Part shown: positions 46,935 to 56,309 of the stretch, in pieces
Numbering within the stretch: position 1 is the stretch's first letter
Layout of the letters: the number at the start of each line of letters is the position of its first letter
Origin: Saprospiraceae bacterium
GTDB lineage: Bacteria > Bacteroidota > Bacteroidia > Chitinophagales > Saprospiraceae
Direction: 5' to 3'
Length of the DNA: 64,000 nt
NCBI GenBank assembly: GCA_016714765.1
Contig: JADKCF010000001.1
Location: 124,001-188,000, forward strand
Notes under the pieces: model-generated
Told to the model about the DNA's origin: nothing
The model's database searches: none
The model's input: only the letters and a program-made list of their open reading frames with translations
Translations under genes and position numbers: made by a program

Positions 46935-48563
46935 TTAATCATAAAACCTGAACTCTTCAGCATCGAACATACCCATATCACTGATTTTGATCTTTGGGAT
47001 GACAAGCAGTGCCATGAAAGACAATGTCATATATGGAGCATGTAATTTGCATCCACATGACTTGACAAATTCTGAAATCTGACTGTAACTGAGTCCGATT
47101 TCATCTGCGGATCTATCGCTCATCAAACCGGCAATAGGCAAGGATATTTGTTTTTCGTTATCATGAGTGACAGCTGAGAGTCCTCCTTTGGATGCTATCA
47201 GCATATTGATAGCACGGCAGATGAGTTCGTCATTGTCACCTACTGCTATGATATTGTGTGAGTCATGTGCCACAGTAGATGCAATGGCACACCCTTTGAG
47301 CCCAAAATGACGAATGAAACCTAAAGCCGGAGGAGCATCAGCAGCATATCGGTTTACTACACATATTTTTAGCACATCGCAGGTTGGGTCCGATAAAACA
47401 TATCCATCTTCTGTGGGTAGACTTGCCCAGGACTTTTCAGTAATCAGTGAGCCATCAATAGCATCTATCACTGGAAAGGCACTACCGCGATCACTAATCT
47501 GTAATGCATCGGGAGTGATTTGTTTTTCTCTTCTAAAGTGATTAATGAGGGTTCCCTTACGTTCTTGTAGTAGAGATTTTCCTTTTTGGAAGTATGGATG
47601 ACCATTGATAAAAGTATGGGTAATATTCCAGTCTTTTGTGTCATTGATGATGATAAAATCTGCATTATCTCCCGGTCTGAGAGTGCCTACCGGCAATTGG
47701 TAATGCTGTACAGGATTAATACATGCTATCTGCAAAATGTCAAATAAATCATACCCGAGTGATAAAGCTCTTTTAACCAGCAGATTTATATGACCAATGA
47801 TAAGGTCATCCGGGTGTTTATCATCACTGCATAGCATTACTTGCTCCGGATGGCTTTGTATTAATGTATGAAGCGCTTCGAAATTTTTAGCTGCAGATCC
47901 TTCTCTGATAATGATTTTCATGCCATACTTGAGTTTGTTCAGTGCTTCTGCCAGTGTGTAACACTCATGGTCTGTGGTGATACCACGAGAGATGTATCTG
48001 GCAGCGGCGTCTCCCATCAGTCCGGGTGCGTGACCATCTACCGGTTTATTGTGCTTTTTAGCGCTGTTGATTTTAGCAAGTACTGACGGATCATCATTCA
48101 ACACACCGGGGTAATTCATCATTTCTGAGAGATACCATATATCATCAGATGCCATAAGTGCCTCCACATCCTCAGGACCCAGGACAGCACCTGCGTGTTC
48201 GAATGAGGTAGCAGGCACACAGGATGGTGCACCAAAAAAGAACTTCAATCCTGCATTTGCAGCATTTTCTATCATAAACCTTACTCCTTCCATGCCACAA
48301 ACATTGGCGATTTCGTGGGGATCAGAGACAGTGGCAACAGTGCCATGACCCAGGGCAATTTTGGCAAACTCATATGGAGTGACCATAGAACTCTCAATGT
48401 GAATATGAGCATCAATGAAACCAGGTAAAATAAACTGGTCTTCAACATCGTCTTTGGGTACTACGGATAAAATCTTGCCATCTTGTATGTTGATTTCTCC
48501 TTTGTAAATTTTTCTTTGATAAATATCAATAATATGTCCTTGTACTGATGTTAGATTTTCCAT
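46935..48563 (-). CDS. ade: Adenine deaminase
   Basis: Deaminates adenine to hypoxanthine (amidohydrolase superfamily, Ade type). 542 residues. PGFIDAHIHIESSM (metal-binding HxH), TVATVSDPHEIANVCG, DGHAPGLMG, TTDHECYT and LCSDDKHPDDL are typical. The Ade-specific C-terminal domain (VAHDSHNIIAVG, GGLSAVTHDNE) is present. Confidence 0.95.
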   Translation of the reverse strand: MENLTSVQGHIIDIYQRKIYKGEINIQDGKILSVVPKDDVEDQFILPGFIDAHIHIESSMVTPYEFAKIALGHGTVATVSDPHEIANVCGMEGVRFMIENAANAGLKFFFGAPSCVPATSFEHAGAVLGPEDVEALMASDDIWYLSEMMNYPGVLNDDPSVLAKINSAKKHNKPVDGHAPGLMGDAAARYISRGITTDHECYTLAEALNKLKYGMKIIIREGSAAKNFEALHTLIQSHPEQVMLCSDDKHPDDLIIGHINLLVKRALSLGYDLFDILQIACINPVQHYQLPVGTLRPGDNADFIIINDTKDWNITHTFINGHPYFQKGKSLLQERKGTLINHFRREKQITPDALQISDRGSAFPVIDAIDGSLITEKSWASLPTEDGYVLSDPTCDVLKICVVNRYAADAPPALGFIRHFGLKGCAIASTVAHDSHNIIAVGDNDELICRAINMLIASKGGLSAVTHDNEKQISLPIAGLMSDRSADEIGLSYSQISEFVKSCGCKLHAPYMTLSFMALLVIPKIKISDMGMFDAEEFRFYD

Positions 48564-48591
48564 TTTAATAAATATTTTTGGTCAAGTTAAT

Positions 48592-48627
48592 AAAAAAAGT
48601 GTCCCTGAAAAAATCAGAAACACTTTT
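48592..48627 (-). terminator. Intrinsic terminator of slyD
   Basis: An 8-bp AAAAGTGT/ACACTTTT stem (48595-48602 with 48620-48627), with inner CTGA/TCAG pairing, is followed by U residues on the minus strand. It is 27 nt after the slyD stop. Confidence 0.75.
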
Positions 48628-48653
48628 CCTGGTTTATAATTTATAAAAGTACA

Positions 48654-49163
48654 TCAGGCATGCTCATGCCCTCCCGGATGCACATGACCATGATCCAATT
48701 CAGAGGCAGTGGCTGGTCTGACGTCTAAAATTTCTCCTTTAAAATGCAGTGTGCGTCCTGACATTGGGTGATTAAAATCTACAATAATCGAGTCGATTTT
48801 CGGCTCAGCAACTACACCCCTGAAAGTCCTTCCATCATGATCATGCATGGTGAGCGGAGCTCCTGTTAATAATTTACTTCTGTCTACATTTCCAGATTCA
48901 TCCTGAAAACTAGAAATAGGAATTTCTACGACAGCTTGATCTTCATACAGCCCATAGGCATCTTCAGGTTCGAGGGTAAAGGCAAATGTATCGCCTGGTG
49001 TTTTACTTTCAATATTTTCCTCAAATGAAGGCAACATCATGCCCACTCCAAAAATAAATTCTAATGGCTCTCCTGAATAAGTTTCCTCAATTAGTTCGCC
49101 CTCACCGGTATCTTCAGTGAGTGTGTAATGTAATGACACTACATGGTTTTGTTGAATATTCAT
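48654..49163 (-). CDS. slyD: FKBP-type peptidyl-prolyl isomerase, SlyD-like
   Basis: 169 residues from MNIQQNHVVSLHYTLT; the upstream part of the frame is discarded because the promoter lies in it. FKBP halves flank an insert-in-flap (IF) domain: PLEFIFGVGMMLPSFEENI, then PEDAYGLYEDQAVVEIPISSF and VDFNHPMSGRTLHFKGEIL. The C-terminus HGHVHPGGHEHA is a His-rich metal-binding tail. Cytosolic chaperone/isomerase. Confidence 0.93.
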   Translation of the reverse strand: MNIQQNHVVSLHYTLTEDTGEGELIEETYSGEPLEFIFGVGMMLPSFEENIESKTPGDTFAFTLEPEDAYGLYEDQAVVEIPISSFQDESGNVDRSKLLTGAPLTMHDHDGRTFRGVVAEPKIDSIIVDFNHPMSGRTLHFKGEILDVRPATASELDHGHVHPGGHEHA

Positions 49164-49185
49164 TATTTCTTTTTTAATACTAGGA

Positions 49186-49193
49186 CAAAGGTA
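49186..49193 (-). promoter_or_regulatory. Promoter -7 element of slyD
   Basis: TACCTTTG on the minus strand, 22 nt before the chosen slyD ATG (49163), favouring that start over the upstream in-frame ATG at 49196. Confidence 0.6.
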
Positions 49194-49289
49194 CAAGTAT
49201 TCTCTTTATAAATATGAGATTCCAATCATAAATAATTCGGTTGGCATGATATTTGGCAGTGCGCTTGATTTTGGGACTCCACCTTGTTA

Positions 49290-49868
49290 TCACTCCATTT
49301 CTTTCAGCTGCATGTAAACTTCCCTCACCGGCAAACCCATGACATTGGAATAACTTCCCTCTATATTACAAACTTTACAAAGACCAATCCAATCCTGAAT
49401 TCCATAGGCTCCTGCTTTATCATATGGTTTGTGGATTTCCATGTAGTAACGCATTTCATCAAGAGACATCTCATCAAAGGTGACTTTTGTAATGACTGTA
49501 AAGGTTTTTTGCTGCTTTTGTGTTTCTAGACATACGCCGGTAGCAACCATATGGGTTTTGCCTGAAAGTGAAGCTAAAATCCTGATTCCATCATCAAAAT
49601 TTTCCGGCTTGTTAAAAATCTTGTTGTCCAGTATCACTACACTATCAGCGGTAACGAGTATTTCATCCTCCGAAAGGGTAGGTCTTAGAGCCAGTGCCTT
49701 TCTTTTTGCAAGGTGTGCAGCTACATCCAAGACAGGCATGTCAGGACTAAAACTTTCATCTACGTCTTGTACCCTCACCTCAAATGTAAACCCTGCTTCT
49801 GAAAGCAATTGGGTCCTTCGGGGTGATTTGGAGCCTAAAACCAGCTTTTTGTTTTTTAATATATTCAT
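49290..49868 (-). CDS. maf: Maf-like nucleotide pyrophosphatase
   Basis: 192 residues. VLGSKSPRRTQLLSEAGFTFEV, DESF, AHLAKRKA, LVTADSVVILDN and DKAGAYGIQDW are Maf signatures. Maf proteins hydrolyse non-canonical or modified nucleoside triphosphates. It is the last gene of the iscX-kdsC-ubiA-maf series. Confidence 0.94.
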   Translation of the reverse strand: MNILKNKKLVLGSKSPRRTQLLSEAGFTFEVRVQDVDESFSPDMPVLDVAAHLAKRKALALRPTLSEDEILVTADSVVILDNKIFNKPENFDDGIRILASLSGKTHMVATGVCLETQKQQKTFTVITKVTFDEMSLDEMRYYMEIHKPYDKAGAYGIQDWIGLCKVCNIEGSYSNVMGLPVREVYMQLKEME

Positions 49869-49874
49869 CTTGAT

Positions 49875-50808
49875 TTAAAAATTGGTCGAAATCATCACTA
49901 TACTTGCTAATCCTGCTACCATTATCCACTTAAGGATACTGCTGACTTTGGTTATATCACGCTTTTGAGTCGTTTTGGTTAATATCTGAATGATAATGAT
50001 CAATGGTCCTGCCACCAACAACAAAAGAAATACGGCAGTCCTGAAGTCAATTTTAACATCAGTGATCAATATCCATAAAAACAGGATGGATATAGTTATG
50101 CCTGTAAGTAAAATTGCTATATTTTTAGCTTTTCGCACTCCATACTTTATAGGAAAAGTAAGGTGACCGGCCATTTTATCGCCTTCTATGTCTTCTATAT
50201 CTTTGACGATTTCTCTCACCATATTGACCAAAAAAGAAAAAATCATGTATGCAATAAAAATGACGATGACAGAGTGTTTATTCGTTAAGTCCTTTTCATA
50301 CATCACAGTATTCCTTTCTGCAAAAAAATAAGATTCCCGGCACCAATGCCACAAATAAGCTTACGATGATATTTCCGGTTAACACAGATCCTTTCCATTT
50401 GCTTGAATAAAGATACAAGAGACCACACGCAATAGGGTATATTAATACCAAAGGGAGATTGCCTATTCTTAATGCAATGTACAATGCCAGAAAAAAACCT
50501 GACACAAGGATAAACATATAATATATATTAGCTTTCGTAAGTGCGATCGGATAAGGAATATATGTTTTAGAAGGTTTATTGGTCATATCTGCTTTGAAGT
50601 CCAGTATATCATTGATGATGTAGCCTCCTGCCGCAATCAATACTGTATCTAATACCAGCAAACTAAAAAGATGGGAATTTAGTGCAGGTGTCGACAATAA
50701 TGGAACAATGATAAAGTAGTATAAAATCCACTGCGAAACAGCAACAATAAAAAGATTTTTAGGTCTAATTATTAAAAAATAAGCCCGAAAGATGGTCAGT
50801 AGTTCCAT
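49875..50808 (-). CDS. UbiA-family prenyltransferase (reading frame broken)
   Basis: Integral membrane prenyltransferase with the two Asp motifs NDILDFKADMTNKPS and DIEDIEGDKMAGHLTFP. The N-terminal frame (ATG 50808, overlapping the kdsC stop by 13 bases) and the C-terminal frame meet at a T7 run (50322-50328). One T fewer (or two more) gives ILFFAERNTVMYEKDL and about 310 residues, normal. Bacteroidetes proteins of this type are often named geranylgeranylglycerol-phosphate synthase-like; exact lipid substrate not inferred. Confidence 0.88.
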
Positions 50809-51296
50809 TTGCCCTGAAGCCTCATCACTTTTTCGATGATCTCTCTGACACATCCTTGTCCACCTTTTTTAGATGAAATGTACATTGCTTTTTGCAGGTT
50901 ATCAGTAGCTCCATCAGATGGACAGGCAGAAACGCCTACTTTGTCATAGAGAGGCAAGTCAGGTATATCGTCACCCATATAAAGTATTTCTGCATCAGTA
51001 AGTTTGAGAGCTGATTTGTAATCATTAAGAGCGGTTTCTTTTTCTTTGAGCTTGTCATAAATGTATGGCACACCCAATGTTTCGAATCTCTTTCTGACAC
51101 CTTCAGAGTACCCTTTTGTAATAATAGCGACATTATATCCTGCTTCCATAGCCAATTTAACGACTTGACCGTCCCGTGTATTCATAGTCCTTACGAGATC
51201 GCCATTTTCCAGGACTAGCACCTCACTATTGGTAAAAACACCATCCACATCGAAAACAAATGTGGTAATATGAAGTAGTAAATTATGATCCATCAT
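50796..51296 (-). CDS. KDO-8-phosphate phosphatase, KdsC-like HAD protein
   Basis: About 166 residues. HAD motif FDVDGVFTNSEVLV, TRDGQVVKLAMEAGYNVAIITKG, YMGDDIPDLPLYDKVG and ACPSDGATDNLQ are the C0-type HAD set of KdsC in LPS KDO synthesis. The frame is open to 51503, but the extra part is antisense-like overlap with iscX. Start at the ATG pair 51296/51293. Confidence 0.85.
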   Translation of the reverse strand: MMDHNLLLHITTFVFDVDGVFTNSEVLVLENGDLVRTMNTRDGQVVKLAMEAGYNVAIITKGYSEGVRKRFETLGVPYIYDKLKEKETALNDYKSALKLTDAEILYMGDDIPDLPLYDKVGVSACPSDGATDNLQKAMYISSKKGGQGCVREIIEKVMRLQGKWNY

Positions 51297-51336
51297 ATAA
51301 TTGTGGTAGAATATCTGTTGTGTTGTAACCAGGGAA

Positions 51337-51582
51337 TCATTGGTTGTCTCTCCATTCGTACACCCATTTAGCTTGTATTTGTTCGAGATGTCCTTCATTA
51401 CACTCTTCGCGGCTTCCAATGAAATTTGGAATTTCCAGAACCCATTCAAGGAGTTCAGTAAAACGAATCCTGTATATTTTCCCTTCATTAAAATCATCAC
51501 CAAACCTATCGTATAGTTTCATACCTATATCTTCGTGATCAGACCAGGTAATAGGTAGGTTATCAATATCTTCAAATGCCAT
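51337..51582 (-). CDS. iscX: Iron-sulfur assembly protein IscX
   Basis: 81 residues. PITWSDHEDIGMKLYDRFGDDF, RFTELLEWVLEIPNF and LEQIQAKWVYEWRD match the small acidic IscX fold, which binds IscS and iron. Preceded by a TACCTTTG element at 51609-51616. It heads the iscX-kdsC-ubiA-maf operon; the sharing is probably transcriptional only. Confidence 0.83.
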   Translation of the reverse strand: MAFEDIDNLPITWSDHEDIGMKLYDRFGDDFNEGKIYRIRFTELLEWVLEIPNFIGSREECNEGHLEQIQAKWVYEWRDNQ

Positions 51583-51608
51583 TTACTATTTTTTTATTGT
51601 AACGGCTG

Positions 51609-51616
51609 CAAAGGTA
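51609..51616 (-). promoter_or_regulatory. Promoter -7 element of the iscX operon
   Basis: TACCTTTG on the minus strand, 26 nt before the iscX ATG. No clear TTTG -33 at 19-nt spacing. Confidence 0.6.
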
Positions 51617-51798
51617 AGGTTTTTGTGTGGCAATGGCATCACAACTGCAGGATTAAATATTTTGTGATTTAGAAGCAAAAAAATAGATTTTAAAGGCAAA
51701 AATTGACAAATAAAACTTCGTTCAGAAATTAAAATGAAACTGTAGATGTTTTTTTTGATTTTTTTTGAAATAAAGTTTTTTTATATTTGAGAAAGATT

Positions 51799-51806
51799 TA
51801 CCTTTG
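51799..51806 (+). promoter_or_regulatory. Promoter -7 element of the tRNA-tuf unit
   Basis: TACCTTTG followed by C, in an AT-rich stretch, 58 nt before tRNA-Thr. Full TAnnTTTG match; the upstream half is T-rich but has no well-spaced TTTG. Confidence 0.55.
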
Positions 51807-51864
51807 CATCGCTTTTGGAAAAAGATCCATTTGCATTTTAGAATTTTGACATAAAAAATAGCAT

Positions 51865-51938
51865 GCCAGTGTAGCTCAGTTGGCCAGAGCAGCTGATTTG
51901 TAATCAGCGGGTCGGGGGTTCGAATCCCTCCACTGGCT
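51865..51938 (+). tRNA. tRNA-Thr (anticodon TGT)
   Basis: 74 nt; 7-bp acceptor stem GCCAGTG/CACTGGC, D-arm TAGCTCAGTTGGCCAGAGCA, anticodon loop CTGATTTGTAATCAG, T-arm GGGGGTTCGAATCCCTC. No encoded CCA. Confidence 0.96.
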
Positions 51939-51950
51939 CTAGAGAGAGAC

Positions 51951-52034
51951 GGGGATGCGCCGAAGTTGGAGAGTCGGGACAGACTGTAAATCTGTTGTCT
52001 TATGGCTGAATAGGTTCGAATCCTATCATCCCCA
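51951..52034 (+). tRNA. tRNA-Tyr (anticodon GTA)
   Basis: 84 nt; acceptor GGGGATG/CATCCCC, anticodon stem-loop CAGACTGTAAATCTG, long variable arm (class II), T-loop GGTTCGAATCC. Confidence 0.94.
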
Positions 52035-52064
52035 CATCAGCTCTTTTATAGTATGTTATGAAAA

Positions 52065-52137
52065 GCGGAAGTAGCTCAGTTGGTAGAGCATCAGCCTTCC
52101 AAGCTGAGGGTAGCGAGTTCGAGTCTCGTCTTCCGCT
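52065..52137 (+). tRNA. tRNA-Gly (anticodon TCC)
   Basis: 73 nt; acceptor GCGGAAG/CTTCCGC, anticodon loop CAGCCTTCCAAGCTG, T-arm GAGTTCGAGTCTC. The following CCA (52138-52140) is encoded. Confidence 0.96.
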
Positions 52138-52184
52138 CCAAAATTTTAAATCACCCGGAATTAAAGTTCAGAAAATTTTAACTG

Positions 52185-53381
52185 ATGGCTAAATCAACAT
52201 TTGTAAGAACCAAACCACACGTAAATATCGGAACGATTGGTCACGTTGACCACGGTAAGACAACGCTTACTGCCGCAATCACTTACGTGCTTTCTGAGAA
52301 AGGTTTCGCTGAGAAGAAGGATTATGATTCTATCGACGCCGCTCCGGAAGAAAAAGAAAGAGGTATCACTATCAACACAGCGCACGTAGAGTATGAAACT
52401 GAAAACAGACACTATGCTCACGTAGATTGTCCTGGTCACGCCGATTATGTGAAAAACATGGTTACTGGTGCTGCTCAAATGGACGGTGCTATCCTGGTGT
52501 GTGCTGCTACTGACGGACCTATGCCACAAACAAGAGAACACATTCTGCTTGCAAGACAGGTTGGAGTTCCTAAAGTGGTCGTATTCATGAATAAAGTTGA
52601 CCTGGTAGATGACCCGGAAATGCTTGAACTTGTCGAAATGGAATTAAGAGAACTTTTGAGCTCTTACCAGTTTGACGGTGACAACGCTGCGATCATTCAG
52701 GGATCAGCTTTGAAAGCTCTTGAAGGAGATCCTGCTGCAAAACAAAAGATCCTTGATCTTATGGCTGCAGTAGATGAGCAGATTCCTGAGCCTATCAGAG
52801 ATGTAGATAAGCCTTTCCTTATGCCTATCGAAGACGTATTCTCTATCACTGGTAGAGGTACTGTTGCTACAGGTAGAATAGAAAGAGGTGTTATCAATAC
52901 AGGAGATCCTGTAGAAATTATCGGTATGATGAAGGTTGGTGACAAGCCACTTACATCTACAGTAACGGGTGTTGAGATGTTCAGAAAAATCCTTGAAAGA
53001 GGAGAAGCTGGAGATAATGCAGGTATCCTTTTGAGAGGTATTGAAAAAGATGCTATCAGAAGAGGTATGGTTATTATCAAACCAGGTTCTGTTAAACCTC
53101 ACGCTCACTTTAAGTGCGAAATCTATGTTCTTGGAAAAGACGAAGGAGGAAGACACACACCATTCTTCAACGGTTACAGACCTCAGTTCTATTTCAGAAC
53201 AACTGACGTTACTGGAGATGTTCAGCTTCCAGCTGGTATCGAGATGGTAATGCCAGGAGATAACGTTTCTCTTGAAGTTAAATTGTTAAGCCCTATTGCA
53301 ATGGAGAAAGGACTTCGTTTTGCAATCAGAGAAGGTGGTAGAACTGTAGGAGCAGGTCAGGTAACTGAGATTATTTCTTAA
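52185..53381 (+). CDS. tuf: Elongation factor Tu
   Basis: Delivers aminoacyl-tRNA to the ribosome. 398 residues: GHVDHGKTTLTAAIT, the effector RGITINTAHVEYET, DCPGHADYVKNMVTGAAQMD, NKVD and the C-terminal domain GGRHTPFFNGYRPQFYFRTTDVTG. It is transcribed with the three upstream tRNA genes and followed by a hairpin pair. Confidence 0.99.
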   Translation: MAKSTFVRTKPHVNIGTIGHVDHGKTTLTAAITYVLSEKGFAEKKDYDSIDAAPEEKERGITINTAHVEYETENRHYAHVDCPGHADYVKNMVTGAAQMDGAILVCAATDGPMPQTREHILLARQVGVPKVVVFMNKVDLVDDPEMLELVEMELRELLSSYQFDGDNAAIIQGSALKALEGDPAAKQKILDLMAAVDEQIPEPIRDVDKPFLMPIEDVFSITGRGTVATGRIERGVINTGDPVEIIGMMKVGDKPLTSTVTGVEMFRKILERGEAGDNAGILLRGIEKDAIRRGMVIIKPGSVKPHAHFKCEIYVLGKDEGGRHTPFFNGYRPQFYFRTTDVTGDVQLPAGIEMVMPGDNVSLEVKLLSPIAMEKGLRFAIREGGRTVGAGQVTEIIS

Positions 53382-53411
53382 TCAACAGTTTTTATCATCA
53401 TATAAAAATCG

Positions 53412-53473
53412 AAAAATTAAGTACTCTTTAAGAGTACTTAATTTTTCATTTTGTGAAAAAGTGTTTTCACAAA
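53412..53473 (+). terminator. Tandem terminator-like hairpins between tuf and tRNA-Trp
   Basis: The first is a 17-bp perfect stem (53412-53428 with 53430-53446) ending in five U residues. The second is a 10-bp perfect stem (53450-53459 with 53464-53473) around an AGTG loop. The first is a standard terminator for tuf; the second may separate the tRNA-Trp-secE-nusG unit or protect the mRNA end. Confidence 0.75.
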
Positions 53474-53478
53474 TATTT

Positions 53479-53551
53479 AGGGGAGTAGCTCAATTGGTAG
53501 AGTGGCGGTCTCCAAAACCGTAGGTCGCAGGTTCGAGCCCTGTCTCCCCTG
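53479..53551 (+). tRNA. tRNA-Trp (anticodon CCA)
   Basis: 73 nt; acceptor AGGGGAG/CTCCCCT, anticodon stem-loop CGGTCTCCAAAACCG, T-arm CAGGTTCGAGCCCTG. It precedes secE, a common bacterial arrangement. Confidence 0.96.
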
Positions 53552-53599
53552 CAAATTTTAATTAATGAGCTTCTGCTTAAGCAGGGCATAAAAAGTTTA

Positions 53600-53791
53600 A
53601 TGATGGAGAATATCCGACTATATCTCAGGGAGAGTTATGACGAGTTGATCAATCATGTCACTTGGCCAACATGGGCTGAATTGTTCAGCAGTGCCAGATT
53701 GGTAGTCGTATCGACTATTATTATTTCATTGGTAATCTTTCTTTTTGATTTTATTGCAAATAATGCATTAAAGTTTATTTACGAACTTTAA
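53600..53791 (+). CDS. secE: Preprotein translocase subunit SecE
   Basis: 63 residues: amphipathic YLRESYDELINHVTWPTWAELFSSA followed by a single transmembrane segment (VVVSTIIISLVIFLFDFI). The WP-x-W-x-E motif and location between tRNA-Trp and nusG identify it. Start could be the second Met. Confidence 0.94.
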   Translation: MMENIRLYLRESYDELINHVTWPTWAELFSSARLVVVSTIIISLVIFLFDFIANNALKFIYEL

Positions 53792-53813
53792 TTTATTATA
53801 AACAGCATTTACA

Positions 53814-54362
53814 ATGTCAGAAGAAAAAAAGTGGTATTCTTTAAGAGTCGTCAGCGGCAAGGAAAAAAGCATCAAAGAAAGAATTGAGCTTGAAATCCAG
53901 CGTAATAAGTGGGAAGAAGTGGTTACCCAGGTTTTGGTTCCATCTGAAAAAGTATATAAAATCAGAAATGGTAAAAAGGTTATTCTCGAAAGAAATATCC
54001 TGCCGGGTTACATACTTGTAGAGGCATTACCAGCTAAATTTTCAGGAGAAATAGTGCAAACCATTTCTAATGTCGCTAATGTGATACATTTTCTGGGAAA
54101 AAATCATCCAATTCCTATGAGTCAGGTGGAAGCCAATCGAATGCTTGGTAAAGTGGATGACTCTCAGGAAGTAACTGCAGCAATGATTGAACCATTCCTT
54201 GTAGGAGAGACGGTGAAAATTATAGATGGTCCTTTTAATGATTTTGTCGGCGATGTCAAAGAAGTCAACGAAGATAAAAAGAAACTGAAGGTTATTGTAA
54301 AGATTTTTGGTAGAGGTACCGAAGTAGAGTTGAATTACATGCAGGTAGAAAAACAATCATAA
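53814..54362 (+). CDS. nusG: Transcription termination/antitermination factor NusG
   Basis: 182 residues: NGN domain (KKWYSLRVVSGKEKSIKERIE, then RNGKKVILERNILPGYILVEA), linker, and KOW domain (FLVGETVKIIDGPFNDFVGDVKEVN). Normal length and position next to secE. Confidence 0.96.
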   Translation: MSEEKKWYSLRVVSGKEKSIKERIELEIQRNKWEEVVTQVLVPSEKVYKIRNGKKVILERNILPGYILVEALPAKFSGEIVQTISNVANVIHFLGKNHPIPMSQVEANRMLGKVDDSQEVTAAMIEPFLVGETVKIIDGPFNDFVGDVKEVNEDKKKLKVIVKIFGRGTEVELNYMQVEKQS

Positions 54363-54437
54363 AAAAAAATTGGCTTTAGATCAATATTGATGCTTCCCTA
54401 AAGTCGATGTATTATTTTAATAAACCAGACAAATAAA

Positions 54438-54908
54438 ATGGCAAAAGAAATTCAAACATATGTAAAGCTTCAGGTCAAAGGTGGTATGGCAAACCCTGCT
54501 CCACCAGTAGGACCTGCTTTGGGTTCCAAGGGCTTGAATATAATGGAATTCTGTAAAAGATTTAATGCAGAGACTCAGGATGCTATGGGTAAAGTTTTAC
54601 CCGTACTCATTACTGTATACAAAGATAAATCTTTTGATTTCGTTATCAAAACTCCGCCGGCAGCTGCTCAATTAATGGAGCTTGTAAAGCTAAAAAGCGG
54701 TTCTGCTCAGCCCAACAGAAATAAGATAGGTTCTGTTTCATGGGATCAGGTTAGAGGAATTGCAGAAAACAAGATGAAAGACTTAAATGCTTTCACAGTA
54801 GAATCTGCAATGAAAATGGTGGCCGGTACTGCAAGAAGTATGGGTATTACCGTTTCAGGAGATGCACCGTGGGCAACCGCGTCAGCAGCAATTGAAGAAG
54901 AGAATTAA
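54438..54908 (+). CDS. rplK: 50S ribosomal protein L11
   Basis: 156 residues, with VKLQVKGGMANPAPPVGPALG, NIMEFCKRFNAET and the C-terminal RNA-binding helix block AENKMKDLNAF. A short C-terminal extension ends EEEN. Confidence 0.97.
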   Translation: MAKEIQTYVKLQVKGGMANPAPPVGPALGSKGLNIMEFCKRFNAETQDAMGKVLPVLITVYKDKSFDFVIKTPPAAAQLMELVKLKSGSAQPNRNKIGSVSWDQVRGIAENKMKDLNAFTVESAMKMVAGTARSMGITVSGDAPWATASAAIEEEN

Positions 54909-54972
54909 TTATTTTTAATCGGTAAGGGAGTCAGTTGAATAAACTGACGATTGTACCTTAAATCATTTATTT

Positions 54973-55665
54973 ATGGCAAAAGTTAGTAAAAAAAGACAGG
55001 CAGTCAATGCCAAAGTTGATTCAAGCAAACTTTACACTCTAAGAGATGCCGTTGCCCTGGTAAAAGAAGTCAACACCACAAAATTTGACGCATCTGTAGA
55101 TGTACACGTCAGATTAGGCGTGGATCCCAGAAAGGCAGATCAGGCTATCAGAGGTACAGTATCACTTCCTCACGGTACAGGTAAAGTAAAGAGAGTTTTA
55201 GTATTATGTACACCTGACAAAGAAGCAGAAGCAAAAGCTGCAGGTGCCGACCATGTAGGTTTGGATGAGTATATCACCAAAATCAGTCAGGGCTGGACAG
55301 ATGTGGATGTTATCATTGCAATGCCTAGTGTAATGGCGAAAGTTGGTCAGATAGGTAGAATTTTAGGCCCACGTGGTTTAATGCCAAACCCTAAGACAGG
55401 TACGGTCACACTAAATGTTGGCGCTGCTGTAGAAGAAGTAAAGGCAGGTAAAATTTCATTCAGAGTAGACAAATATGGTATCATTCATTCACCTGTAGGT
55501 CGGGTATCTTTTACACCGGAAAAACTTGCTGAAAATGCTATCGAGTTGATTTCTACTTTGGAGAAAATGAAACCTTCGACAGCAAAAGGTACCTATATGA
55601 AGTCAATCAGTATCGCAAGTACGATGAGTCCGGGTATTTCAGTAGATACTAAATCCATTAAATAA
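54973..55665 (+). CDS. rplA: 50S ribosomal protein L1
   Basis: 230 residues with KFDASVDVHVRLGVDPRKADQ, VRGT/SLPHGTGK, GRILGPRGLMPNPKTGTV and GKISFRVDKYGIIHSPVG. Standard length and order between rplK and rplJ. Confidence 0.98.
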   Translation: MAKVSKKRQAVNAKVDSSKLYTLRDAVALVKEVNTTKFDASVDVHVRLGVDPRKADQAIRGTVSLPHGTGKVKRVLVLCTPDKEAEAKAAGADHVGLDEYITKISQGWTDVDVIIAMPSVMAKVGQIGRILGPRGLMPNPKTGTVTLNVGAAVEEVKAGKISFRVDKYGIIHSPVGRVSFTPEKLAENAIELISTLEKMKPSTAKGTYMKSISIASTMSPGISVDTKSIK

Positions 55666-55684
55666 ACCATACAAATAAAAAGAA

Positions 55685-56209
55685 ATGACACGTACAGATA
55701 AAGGTTTATTAATCCAGGAACTAAAAGAGAAGTTTGAAAACTCATCTTACTTCTATGTTACAGACGCGTCTTCGTTGACAGTCGCTAAAATCAATCAGCT
55801 AAGACGTACTTGCTTTGATAAAGGCGTGGAAATAAAGACAGTAAAGAATACACTTGCGATCAAAGCAATGGATGACCACGCTGAAAGTAAAAACTTTAAG
55901 GCGATTTTCGGTGCATTTAAAGGACAAAGCACAGTTTTGTTTTCATCAGACGGTAAACTGCCTGCATCTATTATCAAGGAATTCAGAGGAAAAGATCAAA
56001 AGCCTGTATTAAAAGCAGCTTATATCGATTCAGATGTATTCTTCGGTGATGATCAGTTAGATATCCTGATGAAACTTAAGACTAAAAATGAATTGGTGGG
56101 TGATGTTATTTTCATGTTACAATCACCGGCTCAAAATGTTATCAGTGCTCTAAAATCAGGTGGTGCTACTATCGCCGGAGTACTTAAGACTCTTGAAGAA
56201 AGAGGATAA
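55685..56209 (+). CDS. rplJ: 50S ribosomal protein L10
   Basis: 174 residues, L10 fold with YFYVTDASSLTVAKINQLRR and KTVKNTLAIKAMDD, and a C-terminal helix binding L7/L12. It is 19 nt after rplA, so no separate L10 leader is visible here. Confidence 0.96.
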   Translation: MTRTDKGLLIQELKEKFENSSYFYVTDASSLTVAKINQLRRTCFDKGVEIKTVKNTLAIKAMDDHAESKNFKAIFGAFKGQSTVLFSSDGKLPASIIKEFRGKDQKPVLKAAYIDSDVFFGDDQLDILMKLKTKNELVGDVIFMLQSPAQNVISALKSGGATIAGVLKTLEERG

Positions 56210-56309
56210 AAAAGGAATTTCTCAAACGTGAGATACTAAAATGTTACGTTATCGCTTCCAACCTTAACGCATTATTTTTTAATTTTAAAATTTATAAAAC
56301 CATTATATC

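Noticed and set aside
50796..51503. Long N-terminal extension of the KdsC-like protein
   Set aside because: The extra codons overlap iscX in another frame and have no family similarity; the ATG pair at 51293-51296 fits KdsC length.
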